A DNA stretch of 64,000 nt from Kosakonia pseudosacchari (GCF_900184035.1 NZ_FXWP01000025.1:593054-657053); one strand, 5' to 3'; shown: positions 26,711 through 36,807, counted from the stretch's first letter. Numbers and translations: made by a program. The notes: generated by a model from the letters alone, not told the origin.

Positions 26711-28072
26711 ATGTTTGATAATTTAACCGATCGTTTGTCGCGCACCCTGCGCAATATCAGTGGCCGTGGACGCCTCACTGAAGACAACATCAAAGACACC
26801 CTGCGCGAAGTGCGTATGGCGCTGCTGGAAGCGGACGTTGCGCTGCCGGTGGTGCGTGATTTTATCAACCGCGTAAAAGAGAAAGCGGTTGGCCATGAAG
26901 TGAACAAGAGCCTGACGCCGGGCCAGGAGTTCGTCAAAATCGTGCGCAACGAACTGGTTGCGGCGATGGGCGAAGAGAACCAGAGCCTGAACCTCGCCGC
27001 GCAACCACCAGCGGTGGTGCTGATGGCGGGTCTGCAAGGTGCGGGTAAAACCACCAGCGTCGGTAAGCTCGGTAAGTTCCTGCGTGAGAAGCACAAGAAG
27101 AAAGTGATGGTCGTTTCTGCCGACGTTTACCGTCCGGCGGCGATCAAACAGCTGGAAACGCTGGCGCAGCAGGTTGACGTCGATTTCTTCCCTTCGGACG
27201 TCGCGCAAAAGCCGGTGGATATTGTTAACGCCGCGCTGAAAGAGGCGAAGCTGAAATTCTACGACGTGCTGCTGGTGGATACCGCCGGTCGTCTGCATGT
27301 CGACGAAGCGATGATGGATGAGATCAAACAGGTTCACGCGGCAATTAAGCCGGTGGAAACCCTGTTTGTCGTCGACGCAATGACCGGTCAGGACGCCGCG
27401 AATACCGCGAAAGCCTTTAATGAAGCGCTGCCGCTGACCGGCGTAGTGCTGACGAAAGTGGACGGTGATGCGCGCGGTGGTGCGGCGCTCTCCATTCGTC
27501 ATATCACCGGCAAGCCGATTAAATTCCTCGGCGTCGGCGAGAAAACCGAAGCGCTGGAGCCGTTCCACCCGGATCGTATCGCCTCGCGTATTCTTGGCAT
27601 GGGCGACGTGCTGTCGCTTATCGAAGATATCGAAAGCAAAGTTGACCGCGCCCAGGCGGAGAAGCTGGCGAATAAACTGAAGAAGGGCGACGGCTTCGAT
27701 CTGACCGACTTCCTTGAGCAGCTGCGCCAGATGAAAAACATGGGCGGTATGGCGAGCCTGATGGGCAAGCTGCCGGGCATGGGGCAGATCCCGGACAACG
27801 TTAAAGCGCAAATGGACGACAAAGTGCTGGTGCGTATGGAGGCGATCATTAATTCCATGACGCTGAAAGAGCGCGCCAACCCGGACATCATCAAAGGGTC
27901 GCGTAAACGCCGTATCGCTGCCGGCTGCGGTATGCAGGTGCAGGATGTGAACCGTCTGCTCAAACAATTCGACGACATGCAGCGCATGATGAAGAAGATG
28001 AAGAAGGGCGGGATGGCGAAGATGATGCGCGGGATGAAGGGGATGATGCCGCCAGGCTTTCCGGGGCGCTAA
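26711..28072 (+). CDS. ffh: Signal recognition particle protein Ffh
   Basis: This 453-aa GTPase pairs with 4.5S RNA to target inner-membrane proteins to FtsY. It has the N domain, G domain (GLQGAGKTT at about 107-115, DTAGRLH, TKVDGDARGG), and the methionine-rich M domain from about 300 to the end (MKKMKKGGMAKMMRGMKGMM). ATG 26711 gives the E. coli length; the longer frame upstream is not supported. Confidence 0.97.
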   Translation: MFDNLTDRLSRTLRNISGRGRLTEDNIKDTLREVRMALLEADVALPVVRDFINRVKEKAVGHEVNKSLTPGQEFVKIVRNELVAAMGEENQSLNLAAQPPAVVLMAGLQGAGKTTSVGKLGKFLREKHKKKVMVVSADVYRPAAIKQLETLAQQVDVDFFPSDVAQKPVDIVNAALKEAKLKFYDVLLVDTAGRLHVDEAMMDEIKQVHAAIKPVETLFVVDAMTGQDAANTAKAFNEALPLTGVVLTKVDGDARGGAALSIRHITGKPIKFLGVGEKTEALEPFHPDRIASRILGMGDVLSLIEDIESKVDRAQAEKLANKLKKGDGFDLTDFLEQLRQMKNMGGMASLMGKLPGMGQIPDNVKAQMDDKVLVRMEAIINSMTLKERANPDIIKGSRKRRIAAGCGMQVQDVNRLLKQFDDMQRMMKKMKKGGMAKMMRGMKGMMPPGFPGR

Positions 28073-28579
<507 letters not shown>

Positions 28580-28597
28580 TCTGTCACGGTGGTCATG

Positions 28598-29146
28598 ATG
28601 AGCAAGCAACAAGCCGCACCGGTCCCTGTTGAGCCAATTATTGTCGGCAAGCTGGGGTCTTCTTACGGAATTCGTGGTTGGCTCAGAGTGTTTTCCTCCA
28701 CCGAAGACGCCGAAAGCATTTTTGACTACCAGCCCTGGTTTATCCAGAAGGCGGGTCAGTGGCAGAGCATTGAGCTGGAAAGCTGGCGCTACCACAATCA
28801 GGACATCGTCATCAAACTGAAAGGTGTTGATGACAGAGATGCCGCGAATCTGCTGACCAATTGTGAAATTGTCGTGGATTCCGCGCAGTTGCCGGAACTG
28901 GAAGAGGGTGACTACTACTGGAAAGACCTGATGGGCTGCCAGGTAGTGACTACTGAAGGTTACAGCCTCGGTAAAGTCGTCGATATGATGGAAACCGGGT
29001 CGAATGACGTTCTCGTCATCAAGGCAAACCTGAAAGATGCATTTGGTATCAAGGAGCGGTTGGTTCCGTTCCTCGATGGGCAGGTTATCAAGAAAGTCGA
29101 TCTCACTACTCAAACCATTGAAGTAGATTGGGATCCTGGTTTTTGA
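28598..29146 (+). CDS. rimM: Ribosome maturation factor RimM
   Basis: This 182-aa factor binds uS19 and supports 30S head maturation. The [14 protein letters not shown]imM domain and the C-terminal PRC barrel ([16 protein letters not shown] onward) are clear. The start is chosen at the second of two adjacent ATG codons, giving the E. coli length. Confidence 0.97.
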   Translation: MSKQQAAPVPVEPIIVGKLGSSYGIRGWLRVFSSTEDAESIFDYQPWFIQKAGQWQSIELESWRYHNQDIVIKLKGVDDRDAANLLTNCEIVVDSAQLPELEEGDYYWKDLMGCQVVTTEGYSLGKVVDMMETGSNDVLVIKANLKDAFGIKERLVPFLDGQVIKKVDLTTQTIEVDWDPGF

Positions 29147-29176
29147 ACCTCCGGATATACGGTAAAAGACGGCGCT

Positions 29177-29944
29177 ATGTGGATTGGCATAATTAGCCTG
29201 TTTCCTGAAATGTTCCGCGCGATTACCGACTACGGGGTAACTGGCCGGGCAGTAAAAAATGGCCTGCTGAGCATCCAGAGCTGGAGTCCTCGTGATTTCG
29301 CTCATGATCGGCACCGTACCGTGGACGATCGTCCTTACGGCGGCGGACCGGGGATGTTAATGATGGTGAACCCGTTACGGGACGCCATTCATGCAGCAAA
29401 AGCCGCGGCGGGCGAAGGCGCCAAAGTGATTTATCTGTCGCCTCAGGGGCGCAAGCTTGATCAAGCGGGCGTCAGCGAACTGGCAACGAATCAGAAATTG
29501 ATTCTGGTGTGCGGTCGCTACGAAGGGATAGATGAGCGCGTAATTCAAACCGAGATTGACGAAGAATGGTCTATCGGCGATTACGTTCTCAGCGGTGGTG
29601 AGTTACCAGCGATGACGCTGATTGACTCGGTTTCCCGGTTTATTCCGGGGGTACTGGGGCATGAAGCTTCGGCAACGGAAGATTCTTTTGCTGATGGGTT
29701 GCTGGACTGCCCACACTATACCCGACCTGAAGTGTTAGAAGGGATGGAAGTACCGGGGGTGTTACTGTCGGGGAACCATGCCGAGATACGTCGCTGGCGT
29801 TTGAAGCAGTCGCTGGGCCGCACCTGGCTTAGAAGACCTGAACTTCTGGAAAACCTGGCTCTGACTGAAGAGCAAGCAAGGTTGCTGGCGGAGTTCAAGC
29901 GTGAACACGCGCAACAGCAACAGAAACATGATGGGTTGGTTTAA
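29177..29944 (+). CDS. trmD: tRNA (guanine-N1)-methyltransferase TrmD
   Basis: This 255-aa SPOUT enzyme forms m1G37 in tRNAs, preventing frameshifts. It starts [13 protein letters not shown] and carries [23 protein letters not shown] and the trefoil-knot [15 protein letters not shown]. The position between rimM and rplS is conserved. Confidence 0.98.
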   Translation: MWIGIISLFPEMFRAITDYGVTGRAVKNGLLSIQSWSPRDFAHDRHRTVDDRPYGGGPGMLMMVNPLRDAIHAAKAAAGEGAKVIYLSPQGRKLDQAGVSELATNQKLILVCGRYEGIDERVIQTEIDEEWSIGDYVLSGGELPAMTLIDSVSRFIPGVLGHEASATEDSFADGLLDCPHYTRPEVLEGMEVPGVLLSGNHAEIRRWRLKQSLGRTWLRRPELLENLALTEEQARLLAEFKREHAQQQQKHDGLV

Positions 29945-29985
29945 GAAACCACCCGAATATCAGTTTACCCAGGATAAGAGATTAA

Positions 29986-30336
<351 letters not shown>

Positions 30337-30376
30337 GATAGCGCACACGCTACATCCAAAGCGTGTTATGAAACAA

Positions 30377-30405
30377 GGGGTTGGCATAATGCCAACCCCT
30401 TTTTT
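30377..30405 (+). terminator. Intrinsic terminator of the rpsP-rplS operon
   Basis: GGGGTTGGC-ATAAT-GCCAACCCC (30377-30399) is followed by a T-run. Confidence 0.93.
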
Positions 30406-30423
30406 ATACCCATCTCAACACCC

Positions 30424-30570
30424 TCACGTGTAGCGGTGATCAGCACAAGGCTTTGCTTTATTGTCTCCGGATTTAAACCGTGCAAAACAGGCCGCCACCT
30501 TGATTAACTCTTTGATTGCGAAATAAAATAGCGTCCTGTAGATACGTGCGTTAACAAATTCTGGTTTCAT
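30424..30570 (-). CDS. Possible 48-residue protein
   Basis: A short minus-strand frame (starting MKPEFVNARIYRTLFYF, basic, Lys/Ala rich) lies between the rplS terminator and ogr. It has only a weak ribosome site and no family was recognised. It may be a phage-end remnant. Listed because the composition is protein-like and the region is otherwise unexplained. Confidence 0.3.
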   Translation of the reverse strand: MKPEFVNARIYRTLFYFAIKELIKVAACFARFKSGDNKAKPCADHRYT

Positions 30571-30715
30571 ATCATTATCTTTGGACTTACATCTCAGCGG
30601 GCTGGCAAAGGCTTATTTTTAATGCAGGCCGAAGCCTGCGCGCTTTCTGCATCTGCGGTTTTATGTCCACCTATTGCCCGCGTAATTTTTTCATTACCGC
30701 TATCGATACAGAAAT
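30571..30715. other. Unassigned stretch beyond the ogr terminator
   Basis: On the minus strand a frame without a start codon reads ITRAIGGHKTADAESAQA and ends at TGA 30594-30596. This looks like an old coding or repeated sequence often seen near enterobacterial prophage ends. No intact gene is present. Confidence 0.35.
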
Positions 30716-30716
30716 A

Positions 30717-30741
30717 AAAAACCTGCTGGCGCAGGCTTTTG
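30717..30741 (-). terminator. Intrinsic terminator after ogr
   Basis: On the minus strand AAGCCTGC-GCCA-GCAGG is followed by TTTTTT. It closes the leftward ogr transcript and marks the left end of the tailocin locus. Confidence 0.85.
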
Positions 30742-30756
30742 AGTATTTTGGCCGGA

Positions 30757-30951
30757 TTACCTCCCGGCGTGAGACGCGCTCACTTGCAGCGCTGGCGGGC
30801 GGACAATATAACGCGCCAGCGACTCATGGGTGACGAACGTACAACCGCAGTGAATGTTCTGGCACTGGTGATAGCGCTCTTTGGTTTCAGAACTGAGATA
30901 GCGGCTGGAGCGCGCGTGCGCCGCTTGTTGGCATACCGGGCAATGCATCAT
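30757..30951 (-). CDS. ogr: Ogr/Delta-like late gene activator
   Basis: This 64-aa zinc-finger protein has CPVC near the start and the second pair CQNIHCGCTF, as in P2 Ogr and P4 Delta. These proteins bind TTGT-N12-ACAA-type boxes near -55 and recruit RNA polymerase through its alpha subunit to late promoters. Here several matching boxes precede tail operons. The gene is at the end of the tail gene cluster as in P2, behind a palindrome (30996-31011) that may be a repressor operator. Confidence 0.92.
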   Translation of the reverse strand: MMHCPVCQQAAHARSSRYLSSETKERYHQCQNIHCGCTFVTHESLARYIVRPPALQVSASHAGR

Positions 30952-30995
30952 GGTGGTTTCTCCCTCGTGTATATGCCAGTTATATTATCCTTTTA

Positions 30996-31011
30996 ACTTG
31001 CAAATGCAAGT
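30996..31011. promoter_or_regulatory. 16-bp palindrome upstream of ogr, candidate CI operator
   Basis: ACTTGCA-AA-TGCAAGT is a perfect palindrome 45 bases before the ogr start. The same arrangement, xxxxGCA-AA-TGCxxxx, occurs between the divergent early gene and the CI-like gene (49825-49840). A shared repressor is inferred. Confidence 0.55.
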
Positions 31012-31029
31012 CAAAGAATGCATTTGACG

Positions 31030-32169
31030 CTATTCCTGCACTTCATATTCAACGCCATCAACCCGCACTTCCAGCTCCAGTTTGCTAATAAAACCATTGC
31101 TATCAATGCCATGTGTTACTTTTTTAATTACCCAGGGCGTGTTGTTGATCGCATCTTTAAAGCCTGACACATACACAGGGCTTTCTGCTGAGATATCGGT
31201 ACGCCCCTGAGCGAGGGTGAGCGTAAATGTCGCCGCGTTGCGCTGGATCTCTTGCCACTTCGCCTCTGCCGCCCGCATGGCTTCATCTTTGGAAGAGTAT
31301 GTCGTCGGCAGGGTATAGATATTATCTTTTGATCCAGCGGTGTAATCGGTCGCTTCCTGTTTTTCATTGCTGGTTGTCGCGGTTTTGCGCGTCAGTTTTA
31401 CCTGCTTCGTCTGCGCTTTTGGCGTTCTGGTATCTTGCCAGTGGGCAACCACACCGCTGTAAGCTGCGCGATCGGCAAGGGTAAACTCGTGTGAGTCGCC
31501 ATCGCTGCGGGTGATCGTCACCGAAGGAACAACCTTGCCGCCCCGAACGCACATGCCTGGAACAAGGAAAATCAGCGTACCTGATTTCACGGCGATTTCG
31601 GCACCGTTGCGGGTTGCCAGCCGGGTAAGAAAGCCAATGTCGGATTCATTAGACTGGTCGATATGGGCGATTTTTATATTTGCCAGCGCTGGCGCGACAC
31701 TGGCGCTCAGTGAATTACGCCAGGCGATATCTTTGACAACTTCGCCAAGCGTTGTGTCATGCCATGACCACTCTTTTGGGCTATTCATATTGCCGCGAAA
31801 ATCGACGCTGCGGCCGGTAACAACCACCTGATCCGGCGTACCTCGGTGCGTCACCTGATCGATGGTAAACGTGCCCATATTGGTGAGCAGTTCTCCTGGT
31901 CGACCAATGGCGACACTGACCTCATTACCGCGCTGCGGCATCTGGATTTTCCCGTCGGCATCATCCAGCGTTAGCGTTAGCGTATCGGCCTCAAACCCGC
32001 GATTATCGGTGACGGTCAACGCTATCAGGCGAGGCGCAATATCGTAGGTAATATCTTTTACTTGCTGTTTTTGCGCTTGCTGCGGATCGTGCTGTTTCTG
32101 CTTTAGCTTCAGCGTAAACAGGGGGATGCTTGTCCGCCCCAAATCCTGGGTGAGTACGTCAATCATCAC
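31030..32169 (-). CDS. D: P2 gpD-like tail/baseplate hub protein (late control D)
   Basis: This 379-aa protein matches P2 gpD, a gp27/VgrG-like hub that links tube and spike. It contains LTLDDADGKIQMPQRGNEV and RSVDFRGNMNSPKEWSWHD. The start overlaps the gpU stop by 4 bases. It is the last structural gene of the FI-FII-E-E'-T-U-D operon. Confidence 0.93.
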   Translation of the reverse strand: MMIDVLTQDLGRTSIPLFTLKLKQKQHDPQQAQKQQVKDITYDIAPRLIALTVTDNRGFEADTLTLTLDDADGKIQMPQRGNEVSVAIGRPGELLTNMGTFTIDQVTHRGTPDQVVVTGRSVDFRGNMNSPKEWSWHDTTLGEVVKDIAWRNSLSASVAPALANIKIAHIDQSNESDIGFLTRLATRNGAEIAVKSGTLIFLVPGMCVRGGKVVPSVTITRSDGDSHEFTLADRAAYSGVVAHWQDTRTPKAQTKQVKLTRKTATTSNEKQEATDYTAGSKDNIYTLPTTYSSKDEAMRAAEAKWQEIQRNAATFTLTLAQGRTDISAESPVYVSGFKDAINNTPWVIKKVTHGIDSNGFISKLELEVRVDGVEYEVQE

Positions 32170-32624
32170 ATGTTCCCCAGCATCTTCGTTGCGTCCCTGA
32201 ACAGTTGTTCCCCTTGAGCGCGAAGATCGCCTGCCAGGGCCTCCAGCGATTCATCAACGCGCGTAAGTTTGAGCGTGAAGGTGATTTTGCGCGGTGAACC
32301 ATCACTGTAATACTCCGAACCGTTTTCGGTGACGCTGCTTATTACATACATGCCGTAAATCATTCCGGTTCCGTCAATAAGCGGCCACGAGCGCCCTTGC
32401 TCGGCCATCAGACGTACCGCCGCAAGCGACAGCACGCCGCCAGTCAGTTCCGGGTAGAGTGCGCCCGCGATATTGATGGTATCCTCGCCGGGACCGATAT
32501 ACTGAAACGCCGCGCGCTTGCCCACGCGCGCGTTGTTCTTCCAGTTAAATGCTGAGGTACGGTCCATATTCTGAAACGGCAGTGTCTGTCGCATAAAAAC
32601 AAAAAGCCCCAATGCCAGCATCAT
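32166..32624 (-). CDS. U: P2 gpU-like tail protein
   Basis: This 152-aa protein matches phage tail protein U (PF06995 type): LGLFVFMRQTLPFQ, RVGKRAAFQYIGPGEDTI and GVLSLAAVRLMAEQGRSWPLI. gpU is needed for tail completion. It lies between the tape-measure gene and D in P2 order. Confidence 0.93.
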   Translation of the reverse strand: MMLALGLFVFMRQTLPFQNMDRTSAFNWKNNARVGKRAAFQYIGPGEDTINIAGALYPELTGGVLSLAAVRLMAEQGRSWPLIDGTGMIYGMYVISSVTENGSEYYSDGSPRKITFTLKLTRVDESLEALAGDLRAQGEQLFRDATKMLGNM

Positions 32625-32638
32625 AATGTGAGCCCTCC

Positions 32639-34411
32639 TTACGGATTGAATTGAGATAAGGCGTTGTTGCGCCGGTTATTGGCATCCTGACGGAACAGCT
32701 CCTGCAAATAGCGTTCGTTATTGCTGCCCGGCGTGACATCACCCTGCAGCGTGACGTTATATTCCGTGCGGCTTTGGTCGAGGTAAGAGCCGCCTGTTGA
32801 CGGGCGTGCCATCTGATAGGCGTTATATCCCGGCTGCGCACTTGTGGGCTGGATATAGCTGGATACCCCTCCTGTGGCGGGTTGCTCGATAAGCGGCTTG
32901 AGCGTCTGCGCGGGTTTTTTATCAATAATGCCCAGCGTCTCCAGCAACCCCGTCGCGCTCTCGCTCAGTGAACGGAAAAGGGTTAGTGGCCAGGTGAATG
33001 CAGTAACAAGCACTTTACCGATAATCTGCCCGACATTGCCGAATTGTGTGAGCGTCTCCTCGCTGGCCTTGATTGGCGTTAGCAGCTCGATAAAAGTGCC
33101 TTTCACCGTTTGCAGTGCGCTACCAATGGCATCGAAAGCCGGCTGTAATGGCGCAAACATCTCTGCAATGGGGGCAAATGCCGCAGTAATGCCCTCAATC
33201 ACGCCGCTAAAAAAGGCGCTAATGGGCTCCCAGTATTTATAAATCAGCGCAGCGCCAGCGGCGATGGCAGTCACCACGGCAACAATTGGCCAGGTGAGTC
33301 CGCCGATAACCGCCATGATCCCGCCACAAACGGTGGTAAACACGCTGCCAAAGGTCGTGGCAATGGTGATAAGCGTGCTGATCCCCGTAAAGACAGGCGC
33401 AATCACGCTCGCCACGGTGCCGATTGCGCCCGCGACGCCAACGATCACCGTCGCAATCAGGCCAAAGCTTTGCACCAGCCCCTGGTTGTTTTGTACCCAC
33501 TGCTGGATCTTCCCAAGATAACCGGTCGCGGTCTGCACCAGCATGCGCAGCGACGACTCCTGAGTGGCGAAAATGTCCACGCTCAGGGATTGATAAGCCG
33601 CCTGCAGCGCCGCTAAATCCGTGCCAAGGTTGCCGGCATTGTTTTGCGTCGCGGCCGCAGCATTGTCGCCGCTTTGTTGCTGGTTGCCGATCGGCTGAGC
33701 CCGGTTTCCAGCGTTCTGCTGGAGGCTGGCGACAGCGGTGCCCGCTGGCGCAGGCTGCATGGTAGGGCGCGCTTGCAGTGATGCTTCATAACCTGGTTGC
33801 AGCAATTTTTTGCCAAGGCTAAAGCCGGTGTTTGCCACCGACATACTGGTTTTCCCAAGGCTGGCGACTTTTCCACTCATCCCTGTAATGCTCTGCTGGG
33901 CATCCTGGATTTTCTTCTGCCGTTGCTGCCGGTTTTCCTGTTTCAGGCTCTGCTGTTGGGTTACCAACTGCGCCGAACTGTCGCTGATGCGGCTTTTCAA
34001 CCGCAGCTTTTCCGCCAGTGGTGCCGCAGCGTCAAGGCCGGATTCGGTGACCACGCTTTTCCGCCTGGCGACTTTCGCCGTCAGGTTGAGCCGCTGCAGA
34101 TGCAGCTGGCTGACACGCTGTTGTGTGAACTGCAAAAAACTGGCGTGGCTGCGCGTCGGCGGGCCTTGCTCCGCCAGTTTTTGCGCACGCTGCTGCATCG
34201 TTTCCAGCCGCACATTGACTGAGGTAAGGGCTTTTTCCGCCCGCATTAAGCCATCCACCTGAGCGAGTTGACCATACAATCCGCTCAGGTTTTTCTCCGT
34301 TGCTTTTATGCCATCAGCCAGCGAGACATTCGCCGTCTGCAGGGTTTGAAAGGGCCGCTTCGCTTGATCAACAGCAGCGAGCAGGGCCTCGATATTTACG
34401 CTGTTACTCAT
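32639..34411 (-). CDS. T: P2 gpT-like tape measure protein
   Basis: This 590-aa protein has an N-terminal helical region and a central Ala/Gly/Ile-rich hydrophobic section (about residues 330-420), as in tape measure proteins that set tail length. P2 gpT has about 815 residues, so this tail should be shorter than that of P2, if length scales with the tape measure. ATG 34411 overlaps the end of the E' frame (ATGAGTAA). Confidence 0.9.
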   Translation of the reverse strand: MSNSVNIEALLAAVDQAKRPFQTLQTANVSLADGIKATEKNLSGLYGQLAQVDGLMRAEKALTSVNVRLETMQQRAQKLAEQGPPTRSHASFLQFTQQRVSQLHLQRLNLTAKVARRKSVVTESGLDAAAPLAEKLRLKSRISDSSAQLVTQQQSLKQENRQQRQKKIQDAQQSITGMSGKVASLGKTSMSVANTGFSLGKKLLQPGYEASLQARPTMQPAPAGTAVASLQQNAGNRAQPIGNQQQSGDNAAAATQNNAGNLGTDLAALQAAYQSLSVDIFATQESSLRMLVQTATGYLGKIQQWVQNNQGLVQSFGLIATVIVGVAGAIGTVASVIAPVFTGISTLITIATTFGSVFTTVCGGIMAVIGGLTWPIVAVVTAIAAGAALIYKYWEPISAFFSGVIEGITAAFAPIAEMFAPLQPAFDAIGSALQTVKGTFIELLTPIKASEETLTQFGNVGQIIGKVLVTAFTWPLTLFRSLSESATGLLETLGIIDKKPAQTLKPLIEQPATGGVSSYIQPTSAQPGYNAYQMARPSTGGSYLDQSRTEYNVTLQGDVTPGSNNERYLQELFRQDANNRRNNALSQFNP

Positions 34412-34837
34412 ATGTGTTTCCGCTTCGCTGCAGCGCTTTTTCGCGCCAGGTGATGAGTTCGCCAAGACTCAGGGGGTAGAGCTCCGATGGCGGCCAGTGA
34501 AAAATCACCGCGATATCCGCCATCAGATCGTCAACCGACAGCCTGGCCGGAAAATTTACTGTCCCGAAGCTGGTGACAAAAAACCGACCACCTTACCCGC
34601 CAGCGCAACCATATCGGCCAGATCCAGCGCACCCACTTCTTGCTCGGTAAGTGAAGGTGAAGTGATGCGCGGCAGCACTTTAATCAGCGCATCCACTTCG
34701 GCGTTTGCCACCGCCGCCAGGCTCAGGCCGCGCAGCGTACCGGCGTTCGGTTTCATCAGCGTAAGGGAATTGATCAACTGCTCGCCGCGTTTAATCGGGG
34801 TTTGCAGGGTAATGACGTTATCAGTTTCGTGGTTCAT
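34404..34837 (-). CDS. gpE+E' tail chaperone frameshift product
   Basis: A -1 slip at 34577-34583 joins the E frame to E', whose sequence VDDLMADIAVIFHWPPSELY and then LSLGELITWREKAL matches P2 E'. E' ends at 34404 and overlaps the gpT start by 8 bases. In P2 the E and E+E' proteins act as tail assembly chaperones for the tape measure. Confidence 0.85.
34556..34837 (-). CDS. E: P2 gpE-like tail chaperone
   Basis: This 93-aa protein starts MNHETDNVITLQTPI behind GAGG. It contains GLSLAAVANAEVDALIKVLP and ends shortly after the slippery codons. It is the zero-frame product of the programmed frameshift gene. A longer frame upstream to 34897 overlaps the FII stop region and is not supported. Confidence 0.9.
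   Translation of the reverse strand: MNHETDNVITLQTPIKRGEQLINSLTLMKPNAGTLRGLSLAAVANAEVDALIKVLPRITSPSLTEQEVGALDLADMVALAGKVVGFLSPASGQ
34577..34583 (-). other. -1 programmed frameshift site in gene E
   Basis: The minus strand reads GGT TTT TTG, containing the T-TTT-TTG heptamer used by P2-like E/E' genes. Slipping here opens the E' frame. Confidence 0.85.
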
Positions 34838-34896
34838 GCGATCCTCGTTGCTTGTGCGGGGGAAGACCCGGCCAGCCAGGCTGACCGGGTGTGACA

Positions 34897-35415
34897 TTAC
34901 AGGCCGATATTGCGGCGGTGCTGTTCGAGACGATCGACGCCGTTCACTTTTTCAACCATATTGACGGTATCGATCTCCACCAGCTCCTTGCCATCGATGG
35001 TCAGTTTGAAGTAGGTGCAAATCACGGAGATTTTGGATTCCGTATCTTCACCCGGCTTGTTTTCGCCAGTGTCGATCTCTTTCTGGCGGCCACGCATGAC
35101 CACTTCCACCGCCACCGTTTCACCGGTGTCATCACGCTGGTAAGAGCCCGCGAAGCGGATCGGCACCGCGTCGGCACTGGTCGCGCCATACAGTTCCCAG
35201 ATGGCTTCATCCGGAAAGCCGCCCAGCGACCACTCCATTGACATCGCCTCTTCATCGAGACCCATATCAATCGGTGCGACACCATTCATGCCTGCACCGC
35301 GGTAGTTTTCCAGCTTGCGGGTCAGCTTTGGCAGGGTGATGGATTTGGCGACACCCTGGTAGCTGTAGCCATTGAGGAACACGTTCATGTATTTCAGTTT
35401 TCGCGGCATTGCCAT
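34897..35415 (-). CDS. FII: P2 gpFII-like tail tube protein
   Basis: This 172-aa protein equals P2 FII in length and begins MAMPRKLKYMNVFLNGYSYQ. It has ITLPKLTRKLENYRGAGMNG typical of the contractile tail inner tube. It lies 12 bases after the sheath gene. Confidence 0.95.
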   Translation of the reverse strand: MAMPRKLKYMNVFLNGYSYQGVAKSITLPKLTRKLENYRGAGMNGVAPIDMGLDEEAMSMEWSLGGFPDEAIWELYGATSADAVPIRFAGSYQRDDTGETVAVEVVMRGRQKEIDTGENKPGEDTESKISVICTYFKLTIDGKELVEIDTVNMVEKVNGVDRLEQHRRNIGL

Positions 35416-35427
35416 TTATCAGGCTCC

Positions 35428-36609
35428 TTAATTGCTGTTAACCGAGGAGACCAGGTTCGCCAGGTACTTATCGGTGATGCGCTGGCGTAAGGTCAGGTTT
35501 TCCAGTGGCGGGACCGGCGTATAGTCATAATCGATATACAGTTTCCCGGCCTTCAGGGTTTCGGCGTCGTTGGCGGATTCATCGAACCAGCAGGTGGCAT
35601 CGACGATGTAACCGTTGCTTTTCAGCTCGCGGAATTTCGCGTTAATGCCATCAATGATGTCGCGGATAAGCGTCGAGGTAATCGGTTTGTCCACCGCCCA
35701 CATGTGCGCGTCCGCCATGGTGTCGGCAATCACCTGCGCGGTGCGGGTGTAGTTTTCAAACAGGAACAACGGATCGTCCGAACAGGTGCGGTTGCCCCAG
35801 AAACGAAAGCCGTCTTTGCGAATCAGCGTGGTGACGCCTGCCTGGTTCAGTAGATCGGCATCGGTGCCGGATTCCTGCAAATCCCAGAACACCGGAGTGC
35901 TGATGCCGGTCACGCCGTTCACGCCAACGTTCGACAGGGTTTTGTGCCAGCCAACAGACTGGTCGATATAAGCGCGCAGGCCGAGTGCGCGCGCCGTGGC
36001 GTACGCCGTGGCGCTGGCGTTAGCTACGGTATCCCAGGCGAGGAAGTCCGGCCAAATCACCATCAGCTCGCGCTGGCTGAAATTCTCGCGGTACTTAATG
36101 GCGTCGGAAATCGTTTTGCAGCCCCAGGCGCTCACGTAACCGAAGGCACGCAGCTTCTGACAGATGGGCGCCAGCGCGGTGGCGACTTCCTGGGTGTCGT
36201 AACCCGGCACGCCAAGAATACGCGGTTTCACGCCGGTCACCGCTTCGGCGGTCAGCAGCGCTTTCAGGCCGGTGTATTTCCCGTTGGCATCGGTGGTGCC
36301 GATGATGTTGGAAATCGTCTGCGCCTGGGCATCGTCACCGCTGCCTTCCGCGACACGCACCACAACAATCACCGGTTTCGCCTGATCGGCAATCGCCTGT
36401 AAAGACGATGCCAGCGTACCTTTGGTGCCCGCTTTGGCGATGGCGCTTTGCACGTTGGTGATAAGCACCGGTTCATTCAGTGGAAAGGTTGCCGCATCGG
36501 CGTCGCTGGCCGTACAAACCATGCCGACGATAGCAGTTGAGACAGTGGAAATGACGCGTGTGCCGTCGTTAATTTCAACGACCTGAACGCCATGATGGTA
36601 GTCACTCAT
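35428..36609 (-). CDS. FI: P2 gpFI-like tail sheath protein
   Basis: This 393-aa protein is the contractile sheath (P2 FI 396 aa). It begins MSDYHHGVQVVEINDGTRVI, with SAWGCKTISD and ELMVIWPDFLAWD, and a C-terminal domain with ANLVSSVNSN. It opens the FI-FII-E-T-U-D operon, preceded by an Ogr-type box at 36681-36700. Confidence 0.95.
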   Translation of the reverse strand: MSDYHHGVQVVEINDGTRVISTVSTAIVGMVCTASDADAATFPLNEPVLITNVQSAIAKAGTKGTLASSLQAIADQAKPVIVVVRVAEGSGDDAQAQTISNIIGTTDANGKYTGLKALLTAEAVTGVKPRILGVPGYDTQEVATALAPICQKLRAFGYVSAWGCKTISDAIKYRENFSQRELMVIWPDFLAWDTVANASATAYATARALGLRAYIDQSVGWHKTLSNVGVNGVTGISTPVFWDLQESGTDADLLNQAGVTTLIRKDGFRFWGNRTCSDDPLFLFENYTRTAQVIADTMADAHMWAVDKPITSTLIRDIIDGINAKFRELKSNGYIVDATCWFDESANDAETLKAGKLYIDYDYTPVPPLENLTLRQRITDKYLANLVSSVNSN

Positions 36610-36680
36610 CCGTTTAACTCCGTGGTGTTGGGGTGAGTGCTATTTTCCAGAACGCAGCGCTAACGCGCTATTTGTCGGGG

Positions 36681-36700
36681 TTGGCGTGAGGATGAAACAA
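36681..36700 (-). promoter_or_regulatory. Ogr-type activator box upstream of FI
   Basis: TTGG-N12-ACAA, one base from the P2 late-box consensus TTGT-N12-ACAA, 72 bases before the FI start. A conserved TATTTTCC block (36641-36648) lies at the place of the -10 region. Confidence 0.75.
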
Positions 36701-36710
36701 CACGGTAGAC

Positions 36711-36734
36711 AAAAAAAACGGGCCGGAGCCCGTT
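36711..36734 (-). terminator. Terminator after tail fibre gene 3
   Basis: On the minus strand AACGGGC-TCCG-GCCCGTT is followed by eight T. It separates the fibre cluster from the FI operon. Confidence 0.88.
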
Positions 36735-36807
36735 GGGATTAATGTCATACCGTGTCATTAAGCGTTAGACAGGGTGATGAGAGACAAAAACCGATGTCTT
36801 GCTGCCA

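Noticed and set aside
26723..27967. Minus-strand frame of 414 codons
   Set aside because: Antisense shadow of ffh, caused by high-GC codon use.
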